From Mesoterricola sediminis (GTDB lineage Bacteria; Acidobacteriota; Holophagae; Holophagales; Holophagaceae): a stretch of 64,000 nucleotides of DNA. The first letter of the stretch is position 1, and each line of letters opens with the position of its first letter. The stretch lies in contig NZ_AP027081.1 of the NCBI RefSeq assembly GCF_030295425.1, forward strand, positions 4,360,001 through 4,424,000, written 5' to 3'. Below the pieces are notes generated by a model. It was not told the origin of the DNA and made no database searches. It saw nothing but the letters and a program-made list of their open reading frames with translations. The translations under genes and the position numbers were made by a program. Of the stretch, positions 19,588 to 28,490 are shown in pieces.

Positions 19588-20235
19588 ATGAAATTCTTCA
19601 TCGACACCGCCAACGTGGCCGAAATCAAGCGGATCAACGAGTGGGGGATCCTCGACGGGGTCACCACGAACCCGAGCCTGATCGCCAAGGAATCCGGCAA
19701 GCCCTTCGAGACCATCATCGAGGAGATCTGCGCCATCGTGGACGGCCCCATCTCCGCCGAGGTGATCGCCCTGGACGCCCCGGGCATGATCGCCGAGGGC
19801 CGCAAGCTGGCCAAGATCCACAAGAACGTCGTGGTCAAGGTGCCCCTGACCGCCGAGGGCCTCAAGGCCACCCACGCCTTCCACGCCGAGGGCATCAAGA
19901 CCAACGTCACCCTCTGCTTCTCCGCCACCCAGGGCCTCCTGGCCGCGAAGGCCGGCGCCACCTACGTGTCCCCCTTCGTGGGCCGCCTGGACGACATCAA
20001 CGCCATCGGCATGGAGCTCATCGAGGACCTCGTCCAGATCTTCGGCAACTACGACCTGGACACCCAGGTGCTCTCCGCCTCCATCCGCGGCCCCCGCCAC
20101 GTGACCGAGTCCGCCCTGGCCGGCGCCCACGTCGCGACCATCCCCACCAAGGTCTTCGACCAGATGCTGGCCCACCCCCTCACCGACCGGGGCATCGAGC
20201 AGTTCATGGCCGACTGGAAAAAGAGCGGCCGCTGA
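19588..20235 (+). CDS. tal: transaldolase (TalC/fructose-6-phosphate aldolase-like subfamily)
   Basis: A 215-residue short-form transaldolase. It has the N-terminal [25 protein letters not shown], and the Schiff-base lysine in VVVKVPLT, with ANVTLCFS-like and [11 protein letters not shown] segments downstream. Members of this size act either as transaldolases of the pentose phosphate pathway or as fructose-6-phosphate aldolases. The sequence here does not decide between these, though transaldolase is the usual function. It lies divergent from thyX with 161 bases between. The selenium operon follows after 90 bases. Confidence 0.92.
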   Translation: MKFFIDTANVAEIKRINEWGILDGVTTNPSLIAKESGKPFETIIEEICAIVDGPISAEVIALDAPGMIAEGRKLAKIHKNVVVKVPLTAEGLKATHAFHAEGIKTNVTLCFSATQGLLAAKAGATYVSPFVGRLDDINAIGMELIEDLVQIFGNYDLDTQVLSASIRGPRHVTESALAGAHVATIPTKVFDQMLAHPLTDRGIEQFMADWKKSGR

Positions 20236-20243
20236 AGGGCCTG

Positions 20244-20262
20244 AAAATTTTTTCCGTTGACC
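20244..20262 (+). promoter_or_regulatory. A4T6 palindrome plus -35-like TTGACC upstream of the selenium operon
   Basis: AAAATTTTTT (20244-20253), CCG, then TTGACC (20257-20262). The same order and spacing (AAAATTTTTT-A-TTGA) occurs upstream of ygeY (31694) and of the permease (36782). No convincing -10 is seen 16-18 bases downstream. Proposed operator and promoter for xdh. Confidence 0.5.
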
Positions 20263-20325
20263 GACAAATTATTTCAATGATGCGGTAACCTGTCTGCCGG
20301 TTGCCCCCATTTGAAAGGTGTCACG

Positions 20326-22890
20326 ATGGCCACGTTCCAGGTCAACGGCCGGACAGTAGAGACGTCCCGTGATATGAACCTCCTGGATTTCCTCCGGGAG
20401 GAGCTGGACATCACGTCGGTGAAGAACGGCTGCTCCGAGGGGGCCTGCGGCGCCTGCATGGTCCTCCTGGACGGCAAGGCCTCGCGGGCCTGCCTCTTCA
20501 ACACCGCCAAGCTGGAAGGCCGCAAGGTGGTCACCGTCGAAGGCCTCACCGACCGGGAGAAGGACGTCTTCTCCTGGTCGTACGCCAACGCCGGGGCCGT
20601 GCAGTGCGGCTTCTGCATGCCGGGCATGGTCATCAGCACGAAGGCCATCCTCGACGCCAATCCGGACCCGCGCCCCGAGGAGATCTCCAAGGCGCTGGGC
20701 CTGAACGTCTGCCGCTGCACCGGCTACGTGAAGATCGAGAAGGCCGTCCTGGACGCCGGGCGCATGCTCCGCGAGGGCGCGCCGGTCCCCTCCGGGGAGG
20801 AGACGCAGCTGGCCGTGGGCGAGCGCATCTGCCGCACCGACGCCCGGGAGAAGGCCCTGGGCGAGGGCAAGTACGTGGACGACATGAAGGTGCCGGGCAT
20901 GCTGCACGGCGCCGTGCTCCGGCCCCCCAAGGCCCGGGTCAAGGTGCTGGGCATCGACGCCTCGGAGGCGCTGGCCATGCCGGGGGTCGTCAAGGTGATC
21001 ACGGCCGCGGACGTGCCCGGCGATCGCCACCAGGGCCACATCATCCACGACTGGCCCGCCATGATCGCCGTGGGCGAGGAGACCCGCTACGTGGGCGACG
21101 CCCTCGCCCTGGTGGCGGCCGAGAGCCGGGCCATCGCCCGCGAGGCGGTCAAGAAGATCAAGCTGGACTGCGAGGTCCTCCCGCCCCTCGTGGATCCCCG
21201 GAAGGCCCTGCTGGACGACGCGCCCCGGCTGCACCCCAAGGGCAACCTCCTGGCGCGGACGGTCCTGCGCCGCGGCGACCCGGAGAAGGCCATCGCGGAG
21301 GCCGCCCACGTCATCCGCCACACCTTCACCACGCCCGAGACGGAGCACGCCTTCATGGAGCCCGAGAGCGCCCTGGCCGTGCCCGGCGAGGACGGGACCA
21401 TGACGTTGTACACGGGCACCCAGAGCATCTACGACGACCACAAGGGCATCGTCGGCGTCCTGGGCGTCCCGCCCGAGAAGGTCAAGGTCGTCAGCGCCTA
21501 CGTGGGCGGCGGCTTCGGCGGCAAGGAGGACCTGATCGTCCAGCACCACGCCGCCCTCCTGGCCAACGCCACGGGCAGGCCCGTCAAGGTGACCCTGGCC
21601 CGCCAGGAGTCCATCAAGGTCCACCCCAAGCGGCACGCGTTCGAGATGGCCTACACGGTGGCCGCGGACGCCGAAGGGCGCATCACGGCCGTGAAGGCGG
21701 AGCTCCTGGAGGACACCGGCGCCTACGCGAGCCTCGGCGGCCCCGTGCTCCAGCGCGCCTGCACCCACGCGGCGGGCCCCTACCGGATCCCCAACATCGA
21801 CATCGTGGGCACCGGGGTCTACACCAACAACCCGCCGGGGGGCGCCTTCCGCGGCTTCGGCGTGACCCAGTCCTGCTTCGCCATGGAGAGCTGCATCAAC
21901 GAGCTCGCCGGGAAGGTGGGCCTCACCCCCTGGCAGATCCGCTGGCTGAACGCGGTCGAGCCCGGCGACGTCCTCCCCAACGGGCAGATCTGCGACGCGG
22001 GCACGGCCTTCAAGGAGACCCTCCTGGCCGTGAAGGACCTCTGCGAGGCGCGCCCCGACGCCGGGGTCGCCAGCGCCATGAAGAACGCCGGCATCGGCGT
22101 CGGGCTCTCGGACGTGGGCCGGGTGCGCATCCGCGTGAAGGGCGGCAAGGCCGTCATCTACACCAGCGCCGCCTGCATCGGCCAGGGCCTGGCCTCCGTG
22201 CTCATGCAGTACGTGGCCGACGCCTCGGGCCTGGGCTGGGGCCAGATCGAGGTGGCGGTGCCCGACACGAGCACCTCCCCCAACGGCGGGACCACCACCG
22301 CCAGCCGCCAGACCGTGTTCAACGGCGAGGCCGCCCGCCTCGCGGCCGAGGACCTGAAGCGGGACCTGGCCACGGCCACCCTCGCCGACCTGGAGGGCCG
22401 CGAGTACTACCGGGAGTATTCGGGCGTCACGGATCCCTTCGGGTCCGACAAGCCCAACCCGGTCAGCCATGTCGCCTACTCCTTCGCCACCCAGGTGGTG
22501 CTCCTGGACGCCGAGGGCCGGCTGGAGAAGGTCGTCGCGGCCCACGACGTGGGCCGGGCCGTGAACCCGGCCCAGGTGGAGGCCCAGATCGAGGGCGGCG
22601 TGGTCATGGGCCTGGGCTACGCCCTGACGGAGGACTTCCCCCTGAAGGACGGCGAGCCCCAGGTGAAGTACGGCACCCTCGGCCTCTTCAAGGCCGCCCA
22701 GGTGCCGCCCATCGAGCCGGTCATCGTCGAGAAGAACCCCTCGGACCTGGCCTACGGAGCCAAGGGCCTGGGCGAGATCACCACGATCCCCACGGCCCCG
22801 GCGGTCGCCTGCGCCTACCTCCTTCGGGACGGCGGGTTCCGCACGGACCTGCCCCTGGCCGGGACCCCCTACAGCCGGAAGAAGGGATGA
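20326..22890 (+). CDS. selenium-dependent xanthine dehydrogenase (fused FeS and Mo subunits)
   Basis: An 854-residue molybdenum hydroxylase that oxidises xanthine or related purines at the Mo centre. The N-terminal plant-type [2Fe-2S] domain has C36, C41, C44 and C56. The second [2Fe-2S] domain has C94, C97, C129 and C131. They are fused directly to the Mo-binding domain (VGGGFGGKED, and GLGE with the catalytic Glu near residue 816). There is no FAD domain. This FeS-Mo fusion is the layout of the selenium-dependent XDH family, which needs a labile Se ligand. ATG 20326 follows GAAAGGTG. It heads a run of eight coupled genes. Confidence 0.92.
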   Translation: MATFQVNGRTVETSRDMNLLDFLREELDITSVKNGCSEGACGACMVLLDGKASRACLFNTAKLEGRKVVTVEGLTDREKDVFSWSYANAGAVQCGFCMPGMVISTKAILDANPDPRPEEISKALGLNVCRCTGYVKIEKAVLDAGRMLREGAPVPSGEETQLAVGERICRTDAREKALGEGKYVDDMKVPGMLHGAVLRPPKARVKVLGIDASEALAMPGVVKVITAADVPGDRHQGHIIHDWPAMIAVGEETRYVGDALALVAAESRAIAREAVKKIKLDCEVLPPLVDPRKALLDDAPRLHPKGNLLARTVLRRGDPEKAIAEAAHVIRHTFTTPETEHAFMEPESALAVPGEDGTMTLYTGTQSIYDDHKGIVGVLGVPPEKVKVVSAYVGGGFGGKEDLIVQHHAALLANATGRPVKVTLARQESIKVHPKRHAFEMAYTVAADAEGRITAVKAELLEDTGAYASLGGPVLQRACTHAAGPYRIPNIDIVGTGVYTNNPPGGAFRGFGVTQSCFAMESCINELAGKVGLTPWQIRWLNAVEPGDVLPNGQICDAGTAFKETLLAVKDLCEARPDAGVASAMKNAGIGVGLSDVGRVRIRVKGGKAVIYTSAACIGQGLASVLMQYVADASGLGWGQIEVAVPDTSTSPNGGTTTASRQTVFNGEAARLAAEDLKRDLATATLADLEGREYYREYSGVTDPFGSDKPNPVSHVAYSFATQVVLLDAEGRLEKVVAAHDVGRAVNPAQVEAQIEGGVVMGLGYALTEDFPLKDGEPQVKYGTLGLFKAAQVPPIEPVIVEKNPSDLAYGAKGLGEITTIPTAPAVACAYLLRDGGFRTDLPLAGTPYSRKKG

Positions 22891-23927
22891 GCCAGGAACT
22901 GGTCCGGATCCTCGCCGAGGGCGGCCCGGGCCGCTCCCTCAGCACCGTGGTGCGGGTCCAGGGCTCGGCGCCCCGGCACGCGGGATCCATGATGATCGCG
23001 GGTCCCGGAGGCCTCGTCGCGGGCTCCGTGGGCGGCGGCCGGGGCGAGGCCCGGGTGCTGGCCGAGGCCGCGGCCGCCGCCGCCGAGGGCCGGCCCCGCC
23101 TGGTGGAGATCGACATGCAGGGCCAGGACGCCCAGGGCCCCGACATGGTCTGCGGCGGCACCAGCCGCATCCTGGTCCAGCCCGCCTCGGACCCCGCCCC
23201 CTTCGCGGCGGCCCTGGACCGGCTCGCCCGGGGGGAGCGCGCGCTCCTGGCCACCCGGATCGGCGCGGGCACCACGCACGTGATGGCCGCCGACGGGACC
23301 TGGATCCACGGGGGCGACCCCGGCGCGGACCCGGACCTGGCCCAGCGCGCCCTGGAGTGCGGCCACCCCGCGGCGGATGCCGGCGGGGACCTGCATCTCC
23401 TGCCCCTGCTCCCCAGGGAGAAGCTCCTGATCCTGGGCGCGGGCCACGTGGGGCGCGCCCTGGCGGCGCTGGCCCCCGGGCTCTGCTTCGACGTGACCCT
23501 GGGCGACGACCGGAGCGCCTTCCTGGAGGCGGACCGCCTGCCCCCGGGCGTGGCGGCGGCCCACGGCACCTTCACGGAGATCGTGGAGGCCTTCCCCTTC
23601 GACGCCTCGACCTACGCGGTCGTGGTGTCCCGGGGGCATCTCTCCGACCTGGAGTGCGTGCGCGCGCTGCTGAAGCGCCCCTGGCGCTACGCCGGCTTCA
23701 TGGGCAGCGTCCGGAAGGTGCGGCTCGTGCTGGACCAGGCCCTCGCCGACGGCCTGGACCCGGCCCGGATCGCCGCCCTGTGCGCCCCCATCGGCCTCGA
23801 CATCGAGGCGGAGACGCCGGAGGAGCTCGCGGTGGCCATCGCGGGCGAACTCATCGCCGTCCGCCGCCGGGCCCCGGCCCTGGAGCCCATCCAGGCCGCG
23901 CGCAGGGCCCGCCGCGGGAAGCCGTGA
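22887..23927 (+). CDS. xdhC: XdhC family molybdenum-cofactor insertion chaperone
   Basis: A 346-residue XdhC/CoxI-type protein, a chaperone that binds Mo cofactor and delivers it in active form to molybdenum hydroxylases. The N-terminal XdhC domain shows STVVRVQGSAPRHAGSMMI and the C-terminal Rossmann domain LLILGAGHVGRALAALA, followed by YAVVVSRGHLSDLE and CAPIGLDIEAETPEELAVAIAGELI. Its ATG overlaps the xdh stop (ATGA), so the two are coupled. A second XdhC paralogue lies at 46096. Confidence 0.93.
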   Translation: MSQELVRILAEGGPGRSLSTVVRVQGSAPRHAGSMMIAGPGGLVAGSVGGGRGEARVLAEAAAAAAEGRPRLVEIDMQGQDAQGPDMVCGGTSRILVQPASDPAPFAAALDRLARGERALLATRIGAGTTHVMAADGTWIHGGDPGADPDLAQRALECGHPAADAGGDLHLLPLLPREKLLILGAGHVGRALAALAPGLCFDVTLGDDRSAFLEADRLPPGVAAAHGTFTEIVEAFPFDASTYAVVVSRGHLSDLECVRALLKRPWRYAGFMGSVRKVRLVLDQALADGLDPARIAALCAPIGLDIEAETPEELAVAIAGELIAVRRRAPALEPIQAARRARRGKP

Positions 23928-24679
23928 ACCTGGCCGGGGCCCTCCTGCCCCGGATCCCCGCGGGCGGCTCCGTGGCCTTCGTGGGCGGGGGCGGCAAGAC
24001 CACGGCCATGCTGACCCTGGGCCTGGCCCTGGGCGCGGCGGGGCGGAGCGTCCTGATGACCACCACGACCCACCTGGCCGAGCCGGGCCCCGGGCCCCTG
24101 CCCTACGACGTCCTCGTCCGGCCGGAACTGGCGGAGGCCGGCGGCGGCGGCCCCCTGCCCCGCCCCGGGGGGCGCCCCGCGCTGCTGGTCACCGGCCCGG
24201 GCCGGGAGGCGCGCAAGGTGGCCGGGGTCCATCCCGCCTGGATCCCCCGCCTGCGGACCGCCTGGGACGTGGTGCTCGTGGAGGCCGACGGCTCCCGCCG
24301 CCTCCCGGTCAAGGCCCCCGCCCCCCACGAACCCCGCCTGCCCGAGGGGCCCTGCCTCGTGGTGGGCCTGGTGGGCCTCAGCTGCCTGGGCCGGCCCCTG
24401 GACGCCGGGACCGTCCATCGCCCGGACCGCTTCGCGGCCGTGACGGGGTGCGCCCCCGGCGCCCCGATCACGGCGACCCACCTGGCGAACCTCGTCCGCC
24501 ACCCGGAGGGCCTGTTCAAGGGCGCGGGACCGGACCGGGTGCTGGTGCTGAACCAGGCCGACCGGTGCGCCGCGCCGCCCGGGGGCCGCTGGGCCCGGGC
24601 CCTCGCCCCCCTCCCCGTCCTCCTAGGGTCGCTGGAAGCCGGGGATGGCGGTATCGTCTGGCTGGAGGAGGTTCCATGA
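23924..24679 (+). CDS. yqeC: YqeC, selenium-dependent hydroxylase accessory protein
   Basis: A 251-residue P-loop protein. The Walker A-like segment VGGGGKTTAMLTL lies near residues 20-32, followed by MTTTTH and the VVLVEADGSRRLPVKAPAPHEP segment typical of YqeC. This family is found with selD and molybdenum hydroxylases and is thought to help form or insert the Se-Mo cofactor; the reaction is not known. The GTG start at 23924 overlaps the xdhC stop (GTGA) and fits the family N terminus. Confidence 0.9.
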   Translation: MNLAGALLPRIPAGGSVAFVGGGGKTTAMLTLGLALGAAGRSVLMTTTTHLAEPGPGPLPYDVLVRPELAEAGGGGPLPRPGGRPALLVTGPGREARKVAGVHPAWIPRLRTAWDVVLVEADGSRRLPVKAPAPHEPRLPEGPCLVVGLVGLSCLGRPLDAGTVHRPDRFAAVTGCAPGAPITATHLANLVRHPEGLFKGAGPDRVLVLNQADRCAAPPGGRWARALAPLPVLLGSLEAGDGGIVWLEEVP

Positions 24680-25473
24680 CACGCATTCCCGGCGACCTGG
24701 TCCTGGTGCGGGGTGCGGGCGACTTGGCCACCGGGGTCATCGTGCGCCTGGTCCACGCCGGCTACCGCGTCGTCGCCGTCGAGACCCCGGCGCCCAGCGC
24801 CATCCGCCGCACCGTGGCCCTGTCCGAGGCCGTCTACGCGGGGGAGGCGGAGGTGGAGGGGGTCCGGGCCGTGCGCTGCGCGGCGGTGCCCGCGGCCTGG
24901 GCGCCGGGGGACCCCGTCCCCGTGCTCGTGGACCCGGACCTGGCCTGCCTGGATTCCCTGCGGCCCGCGGCCCTGGTGGACGCCATCCTCGCCAAGCGCA
25001 ACCTCGGGACCCGCCTCGCCATGGCCCCCTTGGTGGTGGCCCTCGGCCCCGGCTTCACGGCCGGGGTGGACGCCCACGCGGTGGTGGAGACCAACCGCGG
25101 GCACGACCTGGGCCGGGTGCTCCTCACCGGCCAGGCGGAGCCCAACACCGGGATCCCCGGCCTGATCGCCGGCCAGGGCGCCACGCGGGTGCTGCACGCG
25201 CCCCGGGACGGCCGGGTGGAAACCTGCTGCGCCATCGGCGATACGGTCCGGGCGGGGGACCCCCTCCTCACGGTCGGCGGCGAGCCGGTGGCCTCCGCCC
25301 TCGACGGGGTGGTCCGGGGCCTCATCCGCCCCGGCTACCCAGCGCACCGGGGGCTCAAGATCGCCGACGTGGATCCCCGCTGCGTGCGCGCCCACTGCTT
25401 CACCATCTCCGACAAGGCCCGGGCCATCGCGGGCGGGGTGCTGGAGGCCCTGCTCAGGCTGGGGGCGCCGTGA
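24676..25473 (+). CDS. yqeB: YqeB, selenium-dependent molybdenum hydroxylase maturation protein
   Basis: A 265-residue protein of the YqeB family, restricted to genomes with selenium-dependent molybdenum hydroxylases and believed to act in Se-cofactor maturation. It has an N-terminal Rossmann-like start (LVLVRGAGDLATGVIVRLVHAGYRVVAVE), then LVDAILAKRN, VVALGPGFTAG, VETNRGHDLGRV and a C-terminal lipoyl-like beta region (RVLHAPRDGRVE ... VRGLIRPG). ATG 24676 overlaps the yqeC stop (ATGA). Confidence 0.9.
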   Translation: MTRIPGDLVLVRGAGDLATGVIVRLVHAGYRVVAVETPAPSAIRRTVALSEAVYAGEAEVEGVRAVRCAAVPAAWAPGDPVPVLVDPDLACLDSLRPAALVDAILAKRNLGTRLAMAPLVVALGPGFTAGVDAHAVVETNRGHDLGRVLLTGQAEPNTGIPGLIAGQGATRVLHAPRDGRVETCCAIGDTVRAGDPLLTVGGEPVASALDGVVRGLIRPGYPAHRGLKIADVDPRCVRAHCFTISDKARAIAGGVLEALLRLGAP

Positions 25474-26588
25474 TCTACCTGGACAACGCCGCCACCAGCC
25501 ACCCCAAGGCCCCGGGCGTGCCGGAGGCGGTGGCGGCCTGCCTGGCCTCGGGAGCGGGCAGCCCTGGCCGGGCCACCCACGGGCCGGCCCTGGAAGCCGC
25601 CCGCACGGTCTTCGGGGCGCGCACGGCCTGCGCCCGGCTCCTGGGCCTGCCGGACCCCGCCCGCCTCGTCTTCACCAAGAACGCCACGGAGGCCCTGAAC
25701 CTGGCCATCCTGGGCGCCGTGCCCCCGGGCGGGACGGTCGCCGTCTCCTCCCTCGAGCACAACGCGGTGATGCGGCCCGTGCGCCACCTGGAGGCGACCC
25801 TGGGCGCGCGGGTGCTCGTCGTGCCCTTCGACGCGTGCGGCCGGCCGGATCCCGGCGCCCTGGCCGGGGCGCTGGAGGCCCGTCCGGATCTTTTCGTCCT
25901 CACCGCCGCCAGCAACGTCACGGGGGCCCTGCCACCGGTGGAGGAGGTGGCCGCGGCCTGCGCCCGGCACGGGGTCCCCCTCTGCGTGGATGCCAGCCAA
26001 GCGGCGGGGCACCTGCCCCTGCCCACCGGCTGCGCCTACCTGGCCTTCCCGGGGCACAAGGGCCTGCTGGGGCCCGGCGGCACCGGCGGCCTGGCGCTCG
26101 GCCCCGGGGTCCTGCCCCCGCCCCTCCTCCGGGGGGGCACGGGGAGCGCCTCGGAGCTGGAGACCCAGCCGGAGATGCTGCCCGACCGCTACGAGGCCGG
26201 CACCCCCAATGTGCCGGGCCTGGCCGGGCTCGCCCGGGCCGTGACCTACCTGGCCGAAGCCGGGCCGGGCCCGGAAGGCGCCTTGGCCGCGCAGCTGGCG
26301 GAGGGCCTCGCGGCCCTGCCCGGGGCGGCCCTCGTGGGCCCCGGGCCCCGGGCGCCCCGGGCCCCGGTCGTCTCCGTGGCCCTGCCGGACCGGGACCTGG
26401 GCGAGGTGGCCCTGGCCCTGGACCGCCGGGGCATTTGCGCCCGGGCCGGCCTCCATTGCGCGCCGGCGGCGCACCGGAGCCTGGGCACCTTCGGGGCGGG
26501 GGGGACCCTCCGCTTCTCCCCGGGGCGGTTCACGACCCCCGCGGACCTGGAAACGGCCCTGGCGGCCCTGGCGGAGATCCTGGCATGA
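25470..26588 (+). CDS. cysteine desulfurase / selenocysteine lyase-like protein
   Basis: A 372-residue class-V PLP enzyme. It has IYLDNAATSHPK, a cofactor Asp in LCVDASQAAGHL, the Schiff-base lysine in [10 protein letters not shown], and the active-site cysteine in RAGLHCAPAAHR, so a persulfide or perselenide mechanism is possible. Sitting between yqeB and selD, it most likely supplies reduced sulfur or selenium to the selenium cofactor pathway; this is inferred from context. It starts with GTG 25470 overlapping the yqeB stop (GTGA). Confidence 0.88.
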   Translation: MIYLDNAATSHPKAPGVPEAVAACLASGAGSPGRATHGPALEAARTVFGARTACARLLGLPDPARLVFTKNATEALNLAILGAVPPGGTVAVSSLEHNAVMRPVRHLEATLGARVLVVPFDACGRPDPGALAGALEARPDLFVLTAASNVTGALPPVEEVAAACARHGVPLCVDASQAAGHLPLPTGCAYLAFPGHKGLLGPGGTGGLALGPGVLPPPLLRGGTGSASELETQPEMLPDRYEAGTPNVPGLAGLARAVTYLAEAGPGPEGALAAQLAEGLAALPGAALVGPGPRAPRAPVVSVALPDRDLGEVALALDRRGICARAGLHCAPAAHRSLGTFGAGGTLRFSPGRFTTPADLETALAALAEILA

Positions 26589-27604
26589 AGCTGACCGAGC
26601 ACACCCGATTTTCCGGCTGCGGGGCCAAGCTGGGCCCCGGCGTCCTGGACAAGGCCCTCTGCGGCCTCTCCCAGCCCGCCTACCCCGGGCTGGTGGCGGA
26701 CTTCGCCGGGGGGGAGGACGCGGGGGTGTTCCGCCTCGCGCCGGGCCTCGCCCTCGTCCAGACCGTGGACTTCTTCCCGCCCATCGTGGACGATCCCCGC
26801 CTCTTCGGGCGCATCGCCGCGGCCAACGCCCTGTCCGACGTCTACGCCATGGGGGGCCGGCCCGTCACCGCCCTCGCCCTGGTGTGCCACCCCCTGAAGG
26901 CCCTGGGCCTGGAGCCGCTCCGGGCCATGCTGGAGGGCGGCCTGGAGGCCCTCGTGGAGGCGGGGTGCGCCCTCCTCGGCGGCCACAGCGTGGAGGACGC
27001 GGAGCCGAAGCTGGGCTACGCGGTGACGGGCCTCGTGGATCCGGACCGGGCCTGGCGGAACAACACCCTCGAGCCGGGCTGCGCCCTCCTCCTCACCAAG
27101 CCCCTGGGCACGGGCCTCGTGAACATGGCCGTGCGGGCCGGCCTCGCCTCGCCGGAGGCGGTGGAGGCCTCCCAGGCGTCCATGGCCACCCTCAACCGCG
27201 CGGCGGCCGAGGTGCTCGCGGCCTTCCCCGTGAAGGCCTGCACCGACGTGACGGGCTTCGGCCTGGCGGGCCACGCCGCCGAGATGGCCGCGGGCCCCCG
27301 CTGCGGCGTCGTGCTCCATGCGGACGCCCTGCCCTTCCTGCCCGGGGTGGCCGAGTACGCCGCCATGGGGCTGGTCCCCGAAGGCACCTACCGCAACCGG
27401 GAGGGCCGCGGCCACGTCCTGGCGGGAACGGCGCCGGAGGGCCTGCTGGACCTGGTCTTCGACCCCCAGACCAGCGGCGGCCTCCTGGCGGCGGTGCCGG
27501 AGGCCGCGGCCGGCGACGCCCTGGCCGCCCTGCGCGCCGCGGGCGTCACCGCCTGGGCCGTGGGCGAAGCCGGGGGCGAACCCGGCTCGGTGCGCCTGGC
27601 CTGA
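26585..27604 (+). CDS. selD: selenide, water dikinase (selenophosphate synthetase)
   Basis: A 339-residue enzyme that makes selenophosphate from selenide and ATP. The active-site Cys12 and Lys15 lie in RFSGCGAK. ATP/Mg residues are seen in QTVDFFPPIVDDP and AANALSDVYAMGG, with GGHSVED and DPQTSGG downstream. It is the cysteine form and needs no recoding. No selA, selB or tRNA-Sec is in the window. Its place among hydroxylase maturation genes argues that selenophosphate here feeds the labile Se cofactor. ATG 26585 overlaps the preceding stop. Confidence 0.95.
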   Translation: MKLTEHTRFSGCGAKLGPGVLDKALCGLSQPAYPGLVADFAGGEDAGVFRLAPGLALVQTVDFFPPIVDDPRLFGRIAAANALSDVYAMGGRPVTALALVCHPLKALGLEPLRAMLEGGLEALVEAGCALLGGHSVEDAEPKLGYAVTGLVDPDRAWRNNTLEPGCALLLTKPLGTGLVNMAVRAGLASPEAVEASQASMATLNRAAAEVLAAFPVKACTDVTGFGLAGHAAEMAAGPRCGVVLHADALPFLPGVAEYAAMGLVPEGTYRNREGRGHVLAGTAPEGLLDLVFDPQTSGGLLAAVPEAAAGDALAALRAAGVTAWAVGEAGGEPGSVRLA

Positions 27605-27606
27605 CC

Positions 27607-27852
27607 ATGGACCTGCTGGCCACCTTCCCCTCCACCCACGCCGTCCTGGCCGCCGAGGCGCGCCTGAGGGCGGCGGGCCTGGAGGTGGAACTCATCCCCG
27701 TCCCCCGCCAGATCCGCAGCAGCTGCGGGTTCTGCCTGCTCGCCCAGGCGTCGGCGGAGGCCCCCCTGCTCGCCCAGGGCCCGGAGCGCCTCTGGCGCGT
27801 CCTCGAACCCGGTCCCGGCCATCCCCGGAGGCGCTATGAGCCCTGCCCCTGA
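27607..27852 (+). CDS. DUF3343 protein (putative Se/S carrier-like)
   Basis: An 81-residue protein with the DUF3343 pattern: LLATFPSTHAVLAAEARLRAAG, then ELIPVPRQIRSSCGFCLL with a CGFC pair. Members sit next to yedF and selD in many genomes and are suspected Se or S carriers, but no activity is proven. It begins two bases after the selD stop and overlaps the start of yedF by 17 bases. Confidence 0.8.
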   Translation: MDLLATFPSTHAVLAAEARLRAAGLEVELIPVPRQIRSSCGFCLLAQASAEAPLLAQGPERLWRVLEPGPGHPRRRYEPCP

Positions 27853-28429
27853 GACCCTCGACACCCGCGGCCTGGCCTGCCCCCAGCCGGTGATCCTCGT
27901 CCGGAAGGCCCTGGCGGAACGCGGCCGGGTCCCCCTGGAGGTGCTCGCCGACGCGGGGGCGGCCCGGGAGAACCTCCTCAAGTTCGCCGCCTGGGCCCAG
28001 GTCGGCGCCGAGGTCACGGAGGAGGACGGCTGGGTCCGAATCCGCCTCACCCCCGCCGGGGCCCCCGGGGAGGCCCCCGCGCCGGCCCCGGCGCCGTCCG
28101 CCGGCGGGGCCACGGTCCTGGTGGCCTCCGACGCGGTGGGCCAGGGCGACGAGACCCTGGGGCGGCTCCTCATGCGCGGGTTCCTCTACACCCTCACCGA
28201 GGCGGAGCTCCCCCCGGCCCGGGTGATCCTCATGAACGCCGGGGTCAAGCTGGCCGTGGATGGCTCCGAGAGCCTGGCCAGCCTCCGGCGCCTGGAGGAG
28301 CTGGGGGTGGAGGTCCTGGCCTGCGGCACCTGCCTGGACTTCTACAAGCTCACGCCCGCCGTGGGCCGGGTGACCAACATGTACGAGATCGCGGGCCACC
28401 TCCTGCAGGGGCCGGCGGTCCGGGTCTGA
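27836..28429 (+). CDS. yedF: selenium metabolism protein YedF
   Basis: A 197-residue two-domain protein. The N-terminal TusA/SirA-like domain (TLDTRGLACPQPVILVRKAL) has the conserved cysteine in ACPQP, and the C-terminal DsrE-like domain (ATVLVASDAVGQGDETLGRLLMRGFLYTL ... EVLACGTCLDFYKL) has the paired cysteines ACGTC. They are joined by an Ala/Pro linker. TusA and DsrE domains relay persulfide sulfur, so it is a plausible perselenide carrier. It is the last gene of the eight-gene selenium operon. Confidence 0.9.
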   Translation: MSPAPETLDTRGLACPQPVILVRKALAERGRVPLEVLADAGAARENLLKFAAWAQVGAEVTEEDGWVRIRLTPAGAPGEAPAPAPAPSAGGATVLVASDAVGQGDETLGRLLMRGFLYTLTEAELPPARVILMNAGVKLAVDGSESLASLRRLEELGVEVLACGTCLDFYKLTPAVGRVTNMYEIAGHLLQGPAVRV

Positions 28430-28490
28430 GCCCGGCCCTCCCGCCTTTCCTCCCCGTCCCTCCGGGTGTACAAGGGACGCGGAGGTGCCC

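Noticed and set aside
26585-27604. SelD as evidence of selenocysteine-containing proteins in the window
   Set aside because: SelD uses Cys12, no in-frame UGA interrupts a recognised gene and no selA/selB/selC is present. Its context is cofactor maturation.
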